DNA of 64,000 nt, from positions 1 to 64,000 of the forward strand of contig NZ_BAQK01000079.1 of the NCBI RefSeq assembly GCF_025994435.1, given 5' to 3'. The notes below the pieces were generated by a model that saw only the letters and a program-made list of their open reading frames with translations, ran no database searches and had not been told where the DNA came from. Positions 50,529 through 59,583 of this stretch are shown here, one piece after another; within the stretch, counting starts at the first letter, position 1, and every line of letters starts with the position of its first letter. Both the position numbers and the translations under genes were made by a program. The stretch comes from Gluconacetobacter johannae. GTDB taxonomy: Bacteria; Pseudomonadota; Alphaproteobacteria; Acetobacterales; Acetobacteraceae.

Positions 50529-52625
50529 ATGTCTTCGTCCAGCCTTCCTTCCGCCCCCCGCCCCGATGACGAGCGCTGCCGGCGTTTCGTCGCCGCGACC
50601 ATCGCGGTGCTGGCCGACCATGGCTATGTCGGCGCCACGCTGGCCCGGATCGCCGGGCGGGCGGAGGTCTCGCCCGGCCTGCTGCTTCATTACTTCGGGG
50701 ACAAGGATGCGCTGATGGGCGCGGCCTTTCGCCAGTTGTCGGACGCGCTGCGCCAGGATGTCGTGCGCCGCCTCGCCCAGGCCCGCGGCCCGCGCGCGCG
50801 CCTGCAGGCGGTCGTCGACGGCTGCCTGGGCGCGCCGCAGTTCCAGCCCCGGCCGGGGGCGGCCTGGCTGGCCTTCTGGGGGCAGGTGCCGCACAATGCG
50901 ACCCTGGGCCGGGTGCAGCGCGCCTACCAGGGGCGCATGCTGTCCAACCTGCGCCACGACCTGGCCTGCCTGGTGCCGGAACCCGAGGCCCGCCCCCTGG
51001 CCTCGGCCGTCGCGGCGCTGATCGACGGGACCTGGCTGCGCGCCGTCCTGTCCGGCTGGCAGGAGGCCGACAGCGCCGCCGCGCGGGGCCAGGTCACCGC
51101 TTTCCTCGACAGCCAGGTGGACCGCTTCCGCCGGCAGGCCCCGGCGGCGCCGGCCATCGTGACGGGCGCCCGCGCGGTGTGCCGGAGCTGGATCGACGGG
51201 CGGTACGTGGCCTCGGACGGCGCGCGGTTCGAGAGTGTGAACCCCGCCACCGGCGCGGTCCTGGCCGAGGTGGAAAGCGCGGGCGAGGCCGAAATCGCGC
51301 TGGCGATCGACAGCGCCGCGCGCGGGCAGAAGGTCTGGGCGCGGATGACGGGGGCCGAGCGCGGGCGCATCCTGCGCCGGGCGGCGGACCTGCTGCGCCG
51401 CGACAACGACGTGCTGGCCCGGCTGGAAACGCTGGACACCGGCAAGCCGATCGCCGAGACGGCGGCGGTGGACATCCTGTCGGGCGCCGACGCGCTGGAA
51501 TATTTCGGCGCGCTGGCCGTCGCCATCAATGGCGAGGCCGTGGACCTGGGCGAGGCCGCGTTCGGCTATACCCGCCGCGAGCCGCTGGGCCTGACCGCCG
51601 GCATCGGGGCGTGGAACTACCCCATCCAGATCGCGTGCTGGAAGTCGGCCCCCGCGCTGGCCTGCGGCAATGCGATGATCTTCAAGCCTGCCGAACTGAC
51701 GCCGCTGACGGCGGTGAAGCTGGCCGAGATCTACCGCGAGGCCGGGGTGCCCGACGGCGTGTTCAACGTGGTGCAGGGCGCGCGCGACACCGGCCGGCTG
51801 CTGACGGCGGCCCCGCAGATCCGCAAGATTTCCCTGACCGGCGAGGTCGGGACCGGCCGCGCGGTGATGGCCGACGCGGCGCGGACGCTGAAATACGTGA
51901 CGCTGGAACTGGGCGGCAAATCGCCGCTGATCGTCTTCGACGATGCCGACCTGGACAATGCGGTGTCGGCGGCGCTGCTGGCCAATTTCTATTCGGGCGG
52001 GGAAATCTGTTCCAACGGCACGCGCGTGTTCGTGCAGGCGGGCATCCGCGACCGCTTCCTGGCCGCCCTGGCCGGGCGGGTGGGCCGGATGACGGTCGGC
52101 GACCCGCTGTCGCCCGACACCCATGTCGGCGCCCTGATTGGCCGGGCGCATATGGAAAAGGTGCTGTCCTATATCGAACTGGGGCGGCAGGAGGGCGCGC
52201 GGGTGCTGGTCGGCGGCCATCGGGTGACCGAGGGCGCGCTGGCGCGGGGCGCGTTCGTGGCCCCCACCGTCTTCGTCGATTGCCACGACGACATGCGGAT
52301 CGTGCGCGAGGAAATCTTCGGGCCGGTCATGGCGGTGCTGGGGTTCGAGACCGAGGACGAGGTGGTGGCCCGCGCCAACGCCACCGAATTCGGCCTGGCC
52401 GCCGGGGTGTTCACCCGCGACCTGGCCCGCGCGCATCGGGTGGTGGCGGCGCTGGAGGCCGGGTCGTGCTGGATCAACCAGTACAATGTCACGCCGATCG
52501 AAATGCCGTTCGGCGGCTACAAGCAATCCGGCCTGGGGCGCGAAAACAGCCGTGCCGCGCTGGACCATTACACCCAGGTCAAGAGCGTCTACGTGGCGCT
52601 GGGCGATGTCGCGTCGCCCTATTGA
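50529..52625 (+). CDS. betIB: BetI-BetB fusion: TetR repressor joined to betaine-aldehyde dehydrogenase
   Basis: 698 residues in one open frame from ATG 50529. Residues 1-205 are BetI: an HTH (IAVLADHGYVGATLARIAGR then AEVSPGLLLHYFGDKDAL) and a normal-length ligand domain, ending QVTAFLDSQVDRFRRQAP. After a short linker (AAPAIVTGARAV), BetB begins at about 217 with SWIDGRYVASDGARFESVNP. It has LTGEVGTGRAV, the catalytic Glu in LELGGKSP and Cys in GGEICSNGTRV, and a typical end. BetB oxidises betaine aldehyde to glycine betaine. Such fusion is unusual. An internal GTG could in principle restart BetB, but no ribosome-binding site is seen. Confidence 0.87.
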   Translation: MSSSSLPSAPRPDDERCRRFVAATIAVLADHGYVGATLARIAGRAEVSPGLLLHYFGDKDALMGAAFRQLSDALRQDVVRRLAQARGPRARLQAVVDGCLGAPQFQPRPGAAWLAFWGQVPHNATLGRVQRAYQGRMLSNLRHDLACLVPEPEARPLASAVAALIDGTWLRAVLSGWQEADSAAARGQVTAFLDSQVDRFRRQAPAAPAIVTGARAVCRSWIDGRYVASDGARFESVNPATGAVLAEVESAGEAEIALAIDSAARGQKVWARMTGAERGRILRRAADLLRRDNDVLARLETLDTGKPIAETAAVDILSGADALEYFGALAVAINGEAVDLGEAAFGYTRREPLGLTAGIGAWNYPIQIACWKSAPALACGNAMIFKPAELTPLTAVKLAEIYREAGVPDGVFNVVQGARDTGRLLTAAPQIRKISLTGEVGTGRAVMADAARTLKYVTLELGGKSPLIVFDDADLDNAVSAALLANFYSGGEICSNGTRVFVQAGIRDRFLAALAGRVGRMTVGDPLSPDTHVGALIGRAHMEKVLSYIELGRQEGARVLVGGHRVTEGALARGAFVAPTVFVDCHDDMRIVREEIFGPVMAVLGFETEDEVVARANATEFGLAAGVFTRDLARAHRVVAALEAGSCWINQYNVTPIEMPFGGYKQSGLGRENSRAALDHYTQVKSVYVALGDVASPY

Positions 52626-52629
52626 TTGC

Positions 52630-52724
52630 TCGGGCGCTGCCCGAACCCGGCAAGGGCCTCGGCCCTTGCATCCCATTCGTTTCATGACGTCCTGGGTTTC
52701 CAGAGGGCCTGGCGCCTGGGGCGC
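52630..52724. repeat. REP-variant repeat, copy H
   Basis: CGGGC-N3-GCCCG, CAAGGGCC-N2-GGCCCTTG, CATCCC, TTCGTTTC, TGACGTCCTGGGTTTCCAG. It shares its core with copy E at 28,977. It fills most of the 117-bp gap between betIB and betA. Confidence 0.8.
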
Positions 52725-52742
52725 ATCACCCGGAATGGTATC

Positions 52743-54398
52743 ATGACCCAATTCGACTACATCGTCGTCGGCGCCGGCTCGGCCGGCTGCGTGCTGGCCA
52801 GCCGGCTGACGGAATCGGGCGCGGACAGCGTGCTGCTGCTGGAATTCGGCGGCAGCGACAAGTCGATCATCGTCCAGATGCCCAGCGCGCTGGCGATGCC
52901 GATGCACAGCAAACGCTTCAACTGGTTCTATGACAGCGAGCCCGAACCCCATCTGGGCGGGCGGCGCATGCACACGCCGCGCGGAAAGGGGCTGGGCGGG
53001 TCGTCCTCGATCAACGGCATGGTCTATGTCCGGGGCAACGCCCTCGATTTCCAGCAATGGGAGGCCGACGGGGCGGCCGGCTGGGGCTATCGCCATGTGC
53101 TGCCCTATTTCCGCCGCGCCGAATCCTGTGCCGAGGGCGAGGATTGGTATCGCGGGCGCGGCGGGCCGCTGCATACCCGGTATGGCACCGTGGAAAACCC
53201 GCTGCATCATGCGTGGCTGGCGGCCGGGCGGCAGGCGGGCTACCCCATGACGTCGGACTATAACGGCTTCCAGCAATACGGCTTCGACAAGATGAGCATG
53301 ACCGTGAAGGACGGCCGGCGCTGGAGCACCGCGAACGCCTACCTGCGTCCCGCCCTGGCGCGCAAGAACCTGGCGCTGCACACGCATGCCCGCGTGACGC
53401 GCATTATCTTCGAGGGGCGGCGCGCCGTGGGGGTGGCCTATCGCCGCCATGGGGTGGAGCATGTGGCCCGCGCCCGGCGGGAGGTGATCCTGTCCGGCGG
53501 GCCGATCAATTCGCCGCAGCTTCTGAAACTGTCGGGCATCGGGCCGGCGGCCGAACTGCGCGACCACGGGATTGCGGTGCTGGCCGACCGCCCCGGCGTG
53601 GGCGAGAATTTGCAGGACCATCTGGAGTTTTACTTCCAGGTGGCGTGCAGCCGGCCGGTCACGCTCTATTCGGCAATGAGCCCGCTGGCCAAGGCGCGGA
53701 TCGGCCTGCGCTGGCTGCTGTGCAAGGACGGGCTGGGGGCGACCAACCATTTCGAAAGCTGCGCCTTCATCCGCAGCCGCGCCGGCATCCGCTATCCCGA
53801 CATCCAGTTCCATTTCCTGCCGCTGGCCGTGACCTATGACGGCAGGGGGCTGGCGTCGGGCCATGGCTATCAGGCGCATGTCGGGCCGATGCGCTCGAAA
53901 AGCCGGGGCTGGGTGCGGCTGCGCTCGGCCGACCCCGAGGACAAGCCGCGCATCGCCTTCAACTACATGAGCCACGCGGAAGACTGGGTGGACATGCGCG
54001 CCTGCGTGCGTCTGACGCGCGAGATCTTTGCCCAGGCCGCGTTCGATCCGTTCCGTGGCCGCGAAATCCAGCCCGGCGCCGCGTGCGTGACCGACGCGCA
54101 GATCGACGCCTTCATCCGCGACAAGGTCGAAAGCGCGCTGCACCCGTCATGCACCTGCAAGATGGGCCGGGCGGACGACCCGATGGCCGTCGTCGATCCC
54201 GAAACGCGGGTGATCGGGGTCGAGGGGCTGCGCGTGGTCGATTCCTCGATCATGCCGCGCATCACCAACGGCAACCTCAACGGCCCCACGGTGATGATGG
54301 GCGAAAAGGCGGCGGACCACATCATGGGCCGCCCGCTGCTGCCGGCCTCCAACGCACCCTGGTACGAGGAGTCGCACTGGCAAGACCGTCAACGCTGA
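52743..54398 (+). CDS. betA: choline dehydrogenase
   Basis: 551 residues, a GMC oxidoreductase. FAD motif DYIVVGAGSAGCVLASRL at 5-22, GGSSSINGMVYVRGNALDF near 85, the active-site His in SALHPSCTCKMG near 470, and a C-terminal NLNGPTVMMGEKAADHI. It oxidises choline to betaine aldehyde, which BetB converts to glycine betaine. Membrane-associated, feeding electrons to the respiratory chain. Separated from betIB by a REP variant. Confidence 0.92.
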   Translation: MTQFDYIVVGAGSAGCVLASRLTESGADSVLLLEFGGSDKSIIVQMPSALAMPMHSKRFNWFYDSEPEPHLGGRRMHTPRGKGLGGSSSINGMVYVRGNALDFQQWEADGAAGWGYRHVLPYFRRAESCAEGEDWYRGRGGPLHTRYGTVENPLHHAWLAAGRQAGYPMTSDYNGFQQYGFDKMSMTVKDGRRWSTANAYLRPALARKNLALHTHARVTRIIFEGRRAVGVAYRRHGVEHVARARREVILSGGPINSPQLLKLSGIGPAAELRDHGIAVLADRPGVGENLQDHLEFYFQVACSRPVTLYSAMSPLAKARIGLRWLLCKDGLGATNHFESCAFIRSRAGIRYPDIQFHFLPLAVTYDGRGLASGHGYQAHVGPMRSKSRGWVRLRSADPEDKPRIAFNYMSHAEDWVDMRACVRLTREIFAQAAFDPFRGREIQPGAACVTDAQIDAFIRDKVESALHPSCTCKMGRADDPMAVVDPETRVIGVEGLRVVDSSIMPRITNGNLNGPTVMMGEKAADHIMGRPLLPASNAPWYEESHWQDRQR

Positions 54399-54436
54399 AA
54401 CCCGGCCGGACGACGCGGTTTGTTCCGGCAACAGGT

Positions 54437-54713
54437 CGGGCGTTGCCCGCACCCACCAGGGCCTGAGAGCCTGTTTGAAAATGCGCGCTGGCGGCGATCC
54501 GACGCGCGTTTTCTGCGCTCCGATGCTCACGGCCGACAAGGCCGCTCCGCTTCGGTGCCCGAAAACACACGCCGGGCGCTTCACGACGTTTCGCTCTCGC
54601 TCGCCAGCCCACATTTTCAAACAGGCTCTGAGGCCCTGGACCCCGATCATTCAACGGATTGGCTTCCAAAGGCCGGTGGCCTTTGGCGGGTTTCAGGGCA
54701 GCGCCCTGAGGCA
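54437..54713. repeat. REP-like repeat, copy I, interrupted by a MITE
   Basis: Hairpin 1 (CGGGC-N3-GCCCG) and half of hairpin 2 are on the left. Hairpin 2 resumes after the inserted 160 bp, followed by hairpins 3 and 4. Removing 54,468-54,632 restores CCAGGGCCTGAGGCCCTGG exactly, proving insertion. The gap betA-soxB (54,399-54,836) holds nothing else recognised. Confidence 0.92.
54468..54627. mobile_element. 160-bp MITE-like element, copy 2, with target duplication
   Basis: Perfect 16-bp terminal inverted repeats AGCCTGTTTGAAAATG and CATTTTCAAACAGGCT, extended imperfectly beyond, flanked by a 5-bp duplication CTGAG (54463-54467 and 54628-54632). It carries no gene of useful length; mobilisation would need a transposase encoded elsewhere. 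Confidence 0.93.
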
Positions 54714-54836
54714 AATCGCATGACGTTTTTAGAAAAAAACGGCATGTCGTTTTTATTCAAGCCGCGCGTCCGATCCGTGCGAGCGGACGGGGTGGGGGCG
54801 GCGCATTGTCGCCCGACTGGTCTTGCAGCACGCGGG

Positions 54837-56096
54837 ATGAACATGCAGAAATTTTCAGCGCTTTCTCTGGCGCAAAAGGCACTGGGCGGTCATCTCGGCT
54901 GGACGCCGCAGTGGCGGTCGGTGGCGCCGAAGCCCGCTTATGACATCGTGATCGTCGGCGGGGGCGGCCACGGCCTGGGCACCGCGTACTATCTGGCCAG
55001 GCAGCACGGGCTGCGGAACATCGCGGTGATCGAACGCGGCTGGCTGGCCGGCGGCAACACCGCGCGCAACACCACGATCATCCGGTCGAACTACCTGTTC
55101 AACGAAAGTTCGTCCTATTACGAGCATTCCCTGAAATTATGGGAAAACCTCTCGCAGGAGCTGAACTACAACGTCATGTTCAGCCAGCGCGGCTGCCTGA
55201 TGGTGGCGCATACGGTCCATGACGTGCAGGTGTTCAAGCGCCACGTGCACGCCAACCGCCTGAACGGAATCGACAACGAATGGCTGTCGGCCGAGGAGGC
55301 GAAGGCATTCTGCCCGCCGCTGAATATTTCGCCCAACATCCGCTATCCGGTGCTGGGCGCGTCGTTGCAGCGCCGGGCCGGCACCGCGCGGCATGACGCC
55401 GTGGCGTGGGGCTTCGCCCGGGCGGCCAGCGACATGGGCGTGGATATCATCGAGAATTGCGAGGTCACCGGCATCCTGCGCGGGCCGGGCGGCGAGGTCC
55501 GGGGCGTGGAGACCACGCGCGGCACCATTCGCGCCGGCAAGGTCGGGGTGTCGGCGGCGGGGCACAGTTCGGTGGTGATGGGCATGGCGGGCATCCGCCT
55601 GCCGTTGCAGAGCAACCCGCTGCAGGCCCTGGTGTCGGAACCGGTCAAGCCGGCCTTTCCCACCATCGTCATGTCCAACACCATCCATGCCTACATCAGC
55701 CAGTCCGACAAGGGCGAGATGGTGATCGGCGCGGGCACGGATTCCTATGTGTCGTACACCCAGCGCGGCGGGCTGCACATTCCCGCCCATACGCTGGAGG
55801 CGATCTGCGAACTGTTCCCGATGTTCCGCCGCCTGCGTATGCTGCGCTCGTGGGGCGGGATCACCGACAACACCCCCGACCGGTCGCCGATCACGGCGAA
55901 GACGCCGGTGCCGGGCCTGTACGTCAATTGCGGCTGGGGCACCGGCGGGTTCAAGGCCACGCCGGGGGCGGCCAACCTGTTCGCCTGGACCATCGCCCGC
56001 GACGAGCCGCATCCGATCAACGCGCCTTTCACCATCGAACGGTTCCGCGACGGGGTGATGATCGACGAGGCCGCCGCCGCGGCCGTCGCCCATTAA
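54837..56096 (+). CDS. soxB: sarcosine oxidase beta subunit
   Basis: 419 residues from ATG 54837; ATG 54843 is also possible. The family length is about 415. FAD motif DIVIVGGGGHGLGTAYYLAR near 36, and RAGTARHDAVAWGFARAASD with the His taken from family knowledge to carry covalent FMN. C-terminal NCGWGTGGFKATPGAANLFA is typical. With SoxA, SoxD and SoxG it demethylates sarcosine to glycine. It starts the soxBDAG operon. Confidence 0.92.
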   Translation: MNMQKFSALSLAQKALGGHLGWTPQWRSVAPKPAYDIVIVGGGGHGLGTAYYLARQHGLRNIAVIERGWLAGGNTARNTTIIRSNYLFNESSSYYEHSLKLWENLSQELNYNVMFSQRGCLMVAHTVHDVQVFKRHVHANRLNGIDNEWLSAEEAKAFCPPLNISPNIRYPVLGASLQRRAGTARHDAVAWGFARAASDMGVDIIENCEVTGILRGPGGEVRGVETTRGTIRAGKVGVSAAGHSSVVMGMAGIRLPLQSNPLQALVSEPVKPAFPTIVMSNTIHAYISQSDKGEMVIGAGTDSYVSYTQRGGLHIPAHTLEAICELFPMFRRLRMLRSWGGITDNTPDRSPITAKTPVPGLYVNCGWGTGGFKATPGAANLFAWTIARDEPHPINAPFTIERFRDGVMIDEAAAAAVAH

Positions 56097-56106
56097 GGAG
56101 GGCATC

Positions 56107-56412
56107 ATGCTTCTGATCCGTTGTCCCTATTGCGGCGAACGTTCGGAAATCGAGTTCGCGAACGGCGGCGAGGCGCATATCGCCCGCCCGGCCGACCCGA
56201 TGAGCCGGACCGACGAGGAATGGGCGCAGTATCTGTACATGCGCGACAACCCCAAGGGGCTGATCGCCGAGCGCTGGCGCCATGCCCATGGCTGCAACCG
56301 GTTTTTCAACGCCCTGCGCGACACCCGGACCGACCGCTTCGTCATGACCTATGAAATGGGCCGGCCCCGGCCCGAGATCGACGCCGCGACGGCGGCGGAG
56401 GCCGCGCGATGA
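56107..56412 (+). CDS. soxD: sarcosine oxidase delta subunit
   Basis: 101 residues, the usual size. Zinc site CPYCG at 6-10 with a later HAHGCNRFFNALRDT. WAQYLYMRDNPKGLIAERWR is diagnostic. The stop overlaps soxA by 4 nt, 10 bp after soxB. Confidence 0.93.
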   Translation: MLLIRCPYCGERSEIEFANGGEAHIARPADPMSRTDEEWAQYLYMRDNPKGLIAERWRHAHGCNRFFNALRDTRTDRFVMTYEMGRPRPEIDAATAAEAAR

Positions 56413-59400
56413 GCCAGGCGTTCCGCGTGCCCGGCCATGGCCGGGTCGATCCGGCCCGGACCGTGAGCTTCACCTTCGACGGCCGCCGCTTCCAGGGCCA
56501 GGCCGGCGACACGCTGGCGTCCGCCCTGCTGGCGAACGGCCATCACCTGATGGGCCGGTCGTTCAAATATCACCGCCCGCGCGGCGCGGTGTCGGCCGGG
56601 TCGGACGAGCCGAACGCGCTGGTCGCCGTCGGCAGCGGCCCCGCCTTGCAGACGCCCAACCTGCGCGCGACGCAGGTGGAGCTGTACGAGGGGCTGACGG
56701 CCGTCAGCCAGAACCGCTTCCCGTCCCTGAAATTCGACCTGGGCGCGGTCAACACGCTGGCCGCGCCGCTGCTGCCGGCGGGGTTCTACTACAAGACGTT
56801 CATGTGGCCGCGCAGCTTCTGGGACCGGGTGTACGAACCCGTCATCCGCCGCGCCGCGGGGCTGGGCGTGGCCCCGACCGCGCCCGACCCGGACCATTAC
56901 GCCTTCCAGTACGCCCATTGCGACGTGCTGGTGGCCGGCGCCGGCCCGGCGGGCCTGGCGGCGGCGCTGGCGGCCGGGCGGGCCGGCGCGCGGGTGATTC
57001 TGGCCGAGGAGACCGCCGAGGCGGGCGGGTCGCTGCTGTCCGACCGCACGTCGCGGATCGACGGCCGGCCGGCGGCGCTGTGGGTGGCCGACATCCTGGC
57101 CGAACTGGCGGGCCTGCCGAACGTGCGGGTGCTGACGCGCTGCACCGCGTTCAATTACGGGCCGCACAACATGGTGGCGCTGAACCAGCGCCTGAGCGAC
57201 CACCTGGCCGACCCCGCGCCCGACATGCCGCGCGAACGCCTGTGGCAGGTCCGCGCGCAGGAGGTCGTGCTGGCGGCCGGCGCGCTGGAACGCCCGCTGG
57301 TGTTCGAGGGCAACGACCGCCCCGGCGTGATGCTGGCCAGCGCCGCGCGGACCTATCTGAACCGTTACGGCGTGGCGTGCGGCAGGCGGGCGGTGATCGT
57401 GACGGCGGACGATTCCGCCTATCGCGTGGCGCTGGACCTGCATGCGGCCGGGGTGACGGTGGCGGCCATCGCCGACCTGCGCCCGGCCCCGGATTCGGCG
57501 CTGGTGCGCGCGGCGCAGGAGGCGGGGCTGACGGTGCTGCCGGGCACCACCGTCCAGCGCGCGCATGGCGGCACGCGCGTCCACGGTGTGGAACTGGCGC
57601 GGCTGCTGCCCGATGGTTCGGTGGGGAAGGGCCGGCACTGGCGGGCCGACCTGGTGCTGATGTCGGGCGGCTATACGCCCAGCGTGCATCTGTTCTCGCA
57701 ATCGCGGGGCAAGCTGGTGTTCGATGCCGAACTGGGCGTCTATGTGCCCGGCGAACCGGCCGAGCGCACGCGTTCGGCGGGTGCGTGCCGGGGGGTCTAC
57801 GCCCTGGCATGCGTGCTGGCCGACGGCGCGGCCGCCGGGGTCGCGGCCGCCGGTGCGGCGGGCTTTGCGGCCGATGCGCCGGCGTGGACGGTCGATGCGG
57901 CGGACGAACCGGGGCGGGGCGGTTATGCCGGCGCGCTGCCGCGTCGCGGCAAGGGGCTGCTGGCCATGGCCTTCGTCGATTTCCAGAACGACGTGACGGC
58001 CAAGGACGTGAAGCTGGCGGTGCGCGAGGGCTTCCAGTCCATCGAGCATATCAAGCGCTACACCACCACCGGCATGGCGACCGACCAGGGCAAGATGTCC
58101 AACGTCAACGCGCTGGGCATCGCGGCCGACGCGCTGGGCCGGCCGGTGGAAAAGGTGGGGCTGACCACCTTCCGCCCGCCCTTCACCCCGGTAACGTTCG
58201 GCGCCTTCGCCAGCCATGCGCGCGGCGACCTGTTCGACCCGGACCGTCGGACCCCGATCGACCCCTGGGCGCGCGCGCAGGGCGCGGTGTTCGAGGACGT
58301 GGGCCTGTGGCGGCGGGCGCGCTATTTCCCGCGCGGCAGCGAGGACATGGAGGCCGCCGTCCGGCGCGAATGCCTGGCGGTGCGGGGCGGCGTGGGCATT
58401 TTCGACGCCTCGACCCTGGGCAAGATCGAGGTGGTCGGCCCCGACGCCGCGACCTTCATGAACCGCATGTACGTCAACGCCTGGACCAAGCTGGGCGTCG
58501 GCAGGTGCCGCTATGGCCTGATGTGCCGGGAAAACGGCTTCGTCTACGATGACGGCGTGGTCGGGCGGATTGCCCAGGACCGCTTCCATGTCACCACCAC
58601 GACCGGCGGCGCGCCGGGCGTGCTGGCGCTGATGGAAGACTACCTCCAGACCGAATGGCCCGAGCTGGACGTCTGGCTGACCTCGACCACCGAGGAATGG
58701 GCGGTGATCGCCCTGCAGGGCCCTTCGGCGCGCGCGGTGCTGGCGCCGCTGGTGGACGGGCTGGACATCTCGGCCGAGGCCCTGCCGCACATGAGCCTGG
58801 CCGAGGGCACCATCGGCGGCGTGCCGATGCGCCTGTTCCGCGTCAGCTTCACCGGCGAGCTGGGCTTCGAGATCAACGTGCCCGCCCGCCATGGCCGCGC
58901 GGTGTGGCAGGCGATCTGGGATGCCGGGCAGGGGGTGGGCATCACCCCCTACGGCACCGAGACGATGCATGTGCTGCGGGCGGAGAAAGGCTACATCATC
59001 GTCGGCCAGGAAACCGACGGCACCGCGACGCCCGACGACGCGGGCTGCGGCTGGGCGGTCAGCAAGGCGAAGGCCGATTTCGTGGGCAAGCGCTCGCTGG
59101 CGCTGCCGGCGATGCAGGCCCCGGACCGCAAGCAGCTTGTCGGCCTGCTGACCGAGGCGGCGTGGGAGGTGCTGGAGGAAGGCGCGCAACTGGTGGCCCG
59201 CCCCGACGAGGCGATCCCGATGCGGGTGCTGGGCCATGTGACCTCGTCCTATTTCTCGGCGACGCTGGGGCGCTCGATCGCGCTGGCGATGGTGTCGGGC
59301 GGCCGCGCGCGGGTGGGCGAGACGCTGTACGTGCCCATGGAAGGCCGCACCATCGCGGTGACGGTGACGAAACCGGTGTTCTACGACGTCGAAGGGGCAC

Positions 59401-59414
59401 GTCTGAATGTCTGA
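56409..59414 (+). CDS. soxA: sarcosine oxidase alpha subunit
   Basis: 1001 residues. A 2Fe-2S-ferredoxin-like N-terminus (FDGRRFQGQAGDTLASALLA), an NAD-binding Rossmann domain with VLVAGAGPAGLAAALAAGRA near 175, and a C-terminal aminomethyltransferase-like domain (GRCRYGLMCRENGFVYDDGV near 700) that uses tetrahydrofolate to capture the C1 unit. Full length and intact. The stop codon lies in the target site of MITE copy 3, which now separates it from soxG. Confidence 0.93.
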   Translation: MSQAFRVPGHGRVDPARTVSFTFDGRRFQGQAGDTLASALLANGHHLMGRSFKYHRPRGAVSAGSDEPNALVAVGSGPALQTPNLRATQVELYEGLTAVSQNRFPSLKFDLGAVNTLAAPLLPAGFYYKTFMWPRSFWDRVYEPVIRRAAGLGVAPTAPDPDHYAFQYAHCDVLVAGAGPAGLAAALAAGRAGARVILAEETAEAGGSLLSDRTSRIDGRPAALWVADILAELAGLPNVRVLTRCTAFNYGPHNMVALNQRLSDHLADPAPDMPRERLWQVRAQEVVLAAGALERPLVFEGNDRPGVMLASAARTYLNRYGVACGRRAVIVTADDSAYRVALDLHAAGVTVAAIADLRPAPDSALVRAAQEAGLTVLPGTTVQRAHGGTRVHGVELARLLPDGSVGKGRHWRADLVLMSGGYTPSVHLFSQSRGKLVFDAELGVYVPGEPAERTRSAGACRGVYALACVLADGAAAGVAAAGAAGFAADAPAWTVDAADEPGRGGYAGALPRRGKGLLAMAFVDFQNDVTAKDVKLAVREGFQSIEHIKRYTTTGMATDQGKMSNVNALGIAADALGRPVEKVGLTTFRPPFTPVTFGAFASHARGDLFDPDRRTPIDPWARAQGAVFEDVGLWRRARYFPRGSEDMEAAVRRECLAVRGGVGIFDASTLGKIEVVGPDAATFMNRMYVNAWTKLGVGRCRYGLMCRENGFVYDDGVVGRIAQDRFHVTTTTGGAPGVLALMEDYLQTEWPELDVWLTSTTEEWAVIALQGPSARAVLAPLVDGLDISAEALPHMSLAEGTIGGVPMRLFRVSFTGELGFEINVPARHGRAVWQAIWDAGQGVGITPYGTETMHVLRAEKGYIIVGQETDGTATPDDAGCGWAVSKAKADFVGKRSLALPAMQAPDRKQLVGLLTEAAWEVLEEGAQLVARPDEAIPMRVLGHVTSSYFSATLGRSIALAMVSGGRARVGETLYVPMEGRTIAVTVTKPVFYDVEGARLNV

Positions 59415-59415
59415 G

Positions 59416-59575
59416 AGCCTGACCGGAAATGCGCGTTGGCGGCGATCCGACGCGCGTTTCCTGCGCTCCGATGCTCACGGCCATCAAGGCCGCTCCGCTT
59501 CGGTGCTCGAAAACACACGCCGGGCGCTTCACTGCGTTCCGCTCTCGCTCGCCAGCCCACATTTCCGATCAGGCT
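59416..59575. mobile_element. 160-bp MITE-like element, copy 3
   Basis: Ends AGCCTGACCGGAAATG and CATTTCCGATCAGGCT (15 of 16 pairs), flanked by CTGAG and CTGAC (4 of 5 match). It sits exactly between the soxA stop and the soxG start, so it adds an element to the operon mRNA without breaking a gene. Confidence 0.9.
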
Positions 59576-59583
59576 CTGACACC

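Noticed and set aside
50505..54143. 1212-residue minus-strand frame opposite betIB and betA
   Set aside because: Same shadow pattern; both plus-strand genes have full catalytic motifs.
54420..54836. Upstream extension of soxB through the repeat region
   Set aside because: The frame is open only because it reads through a REP unit and a MITE; SoxB family starts match ATG 54837 or 54843.
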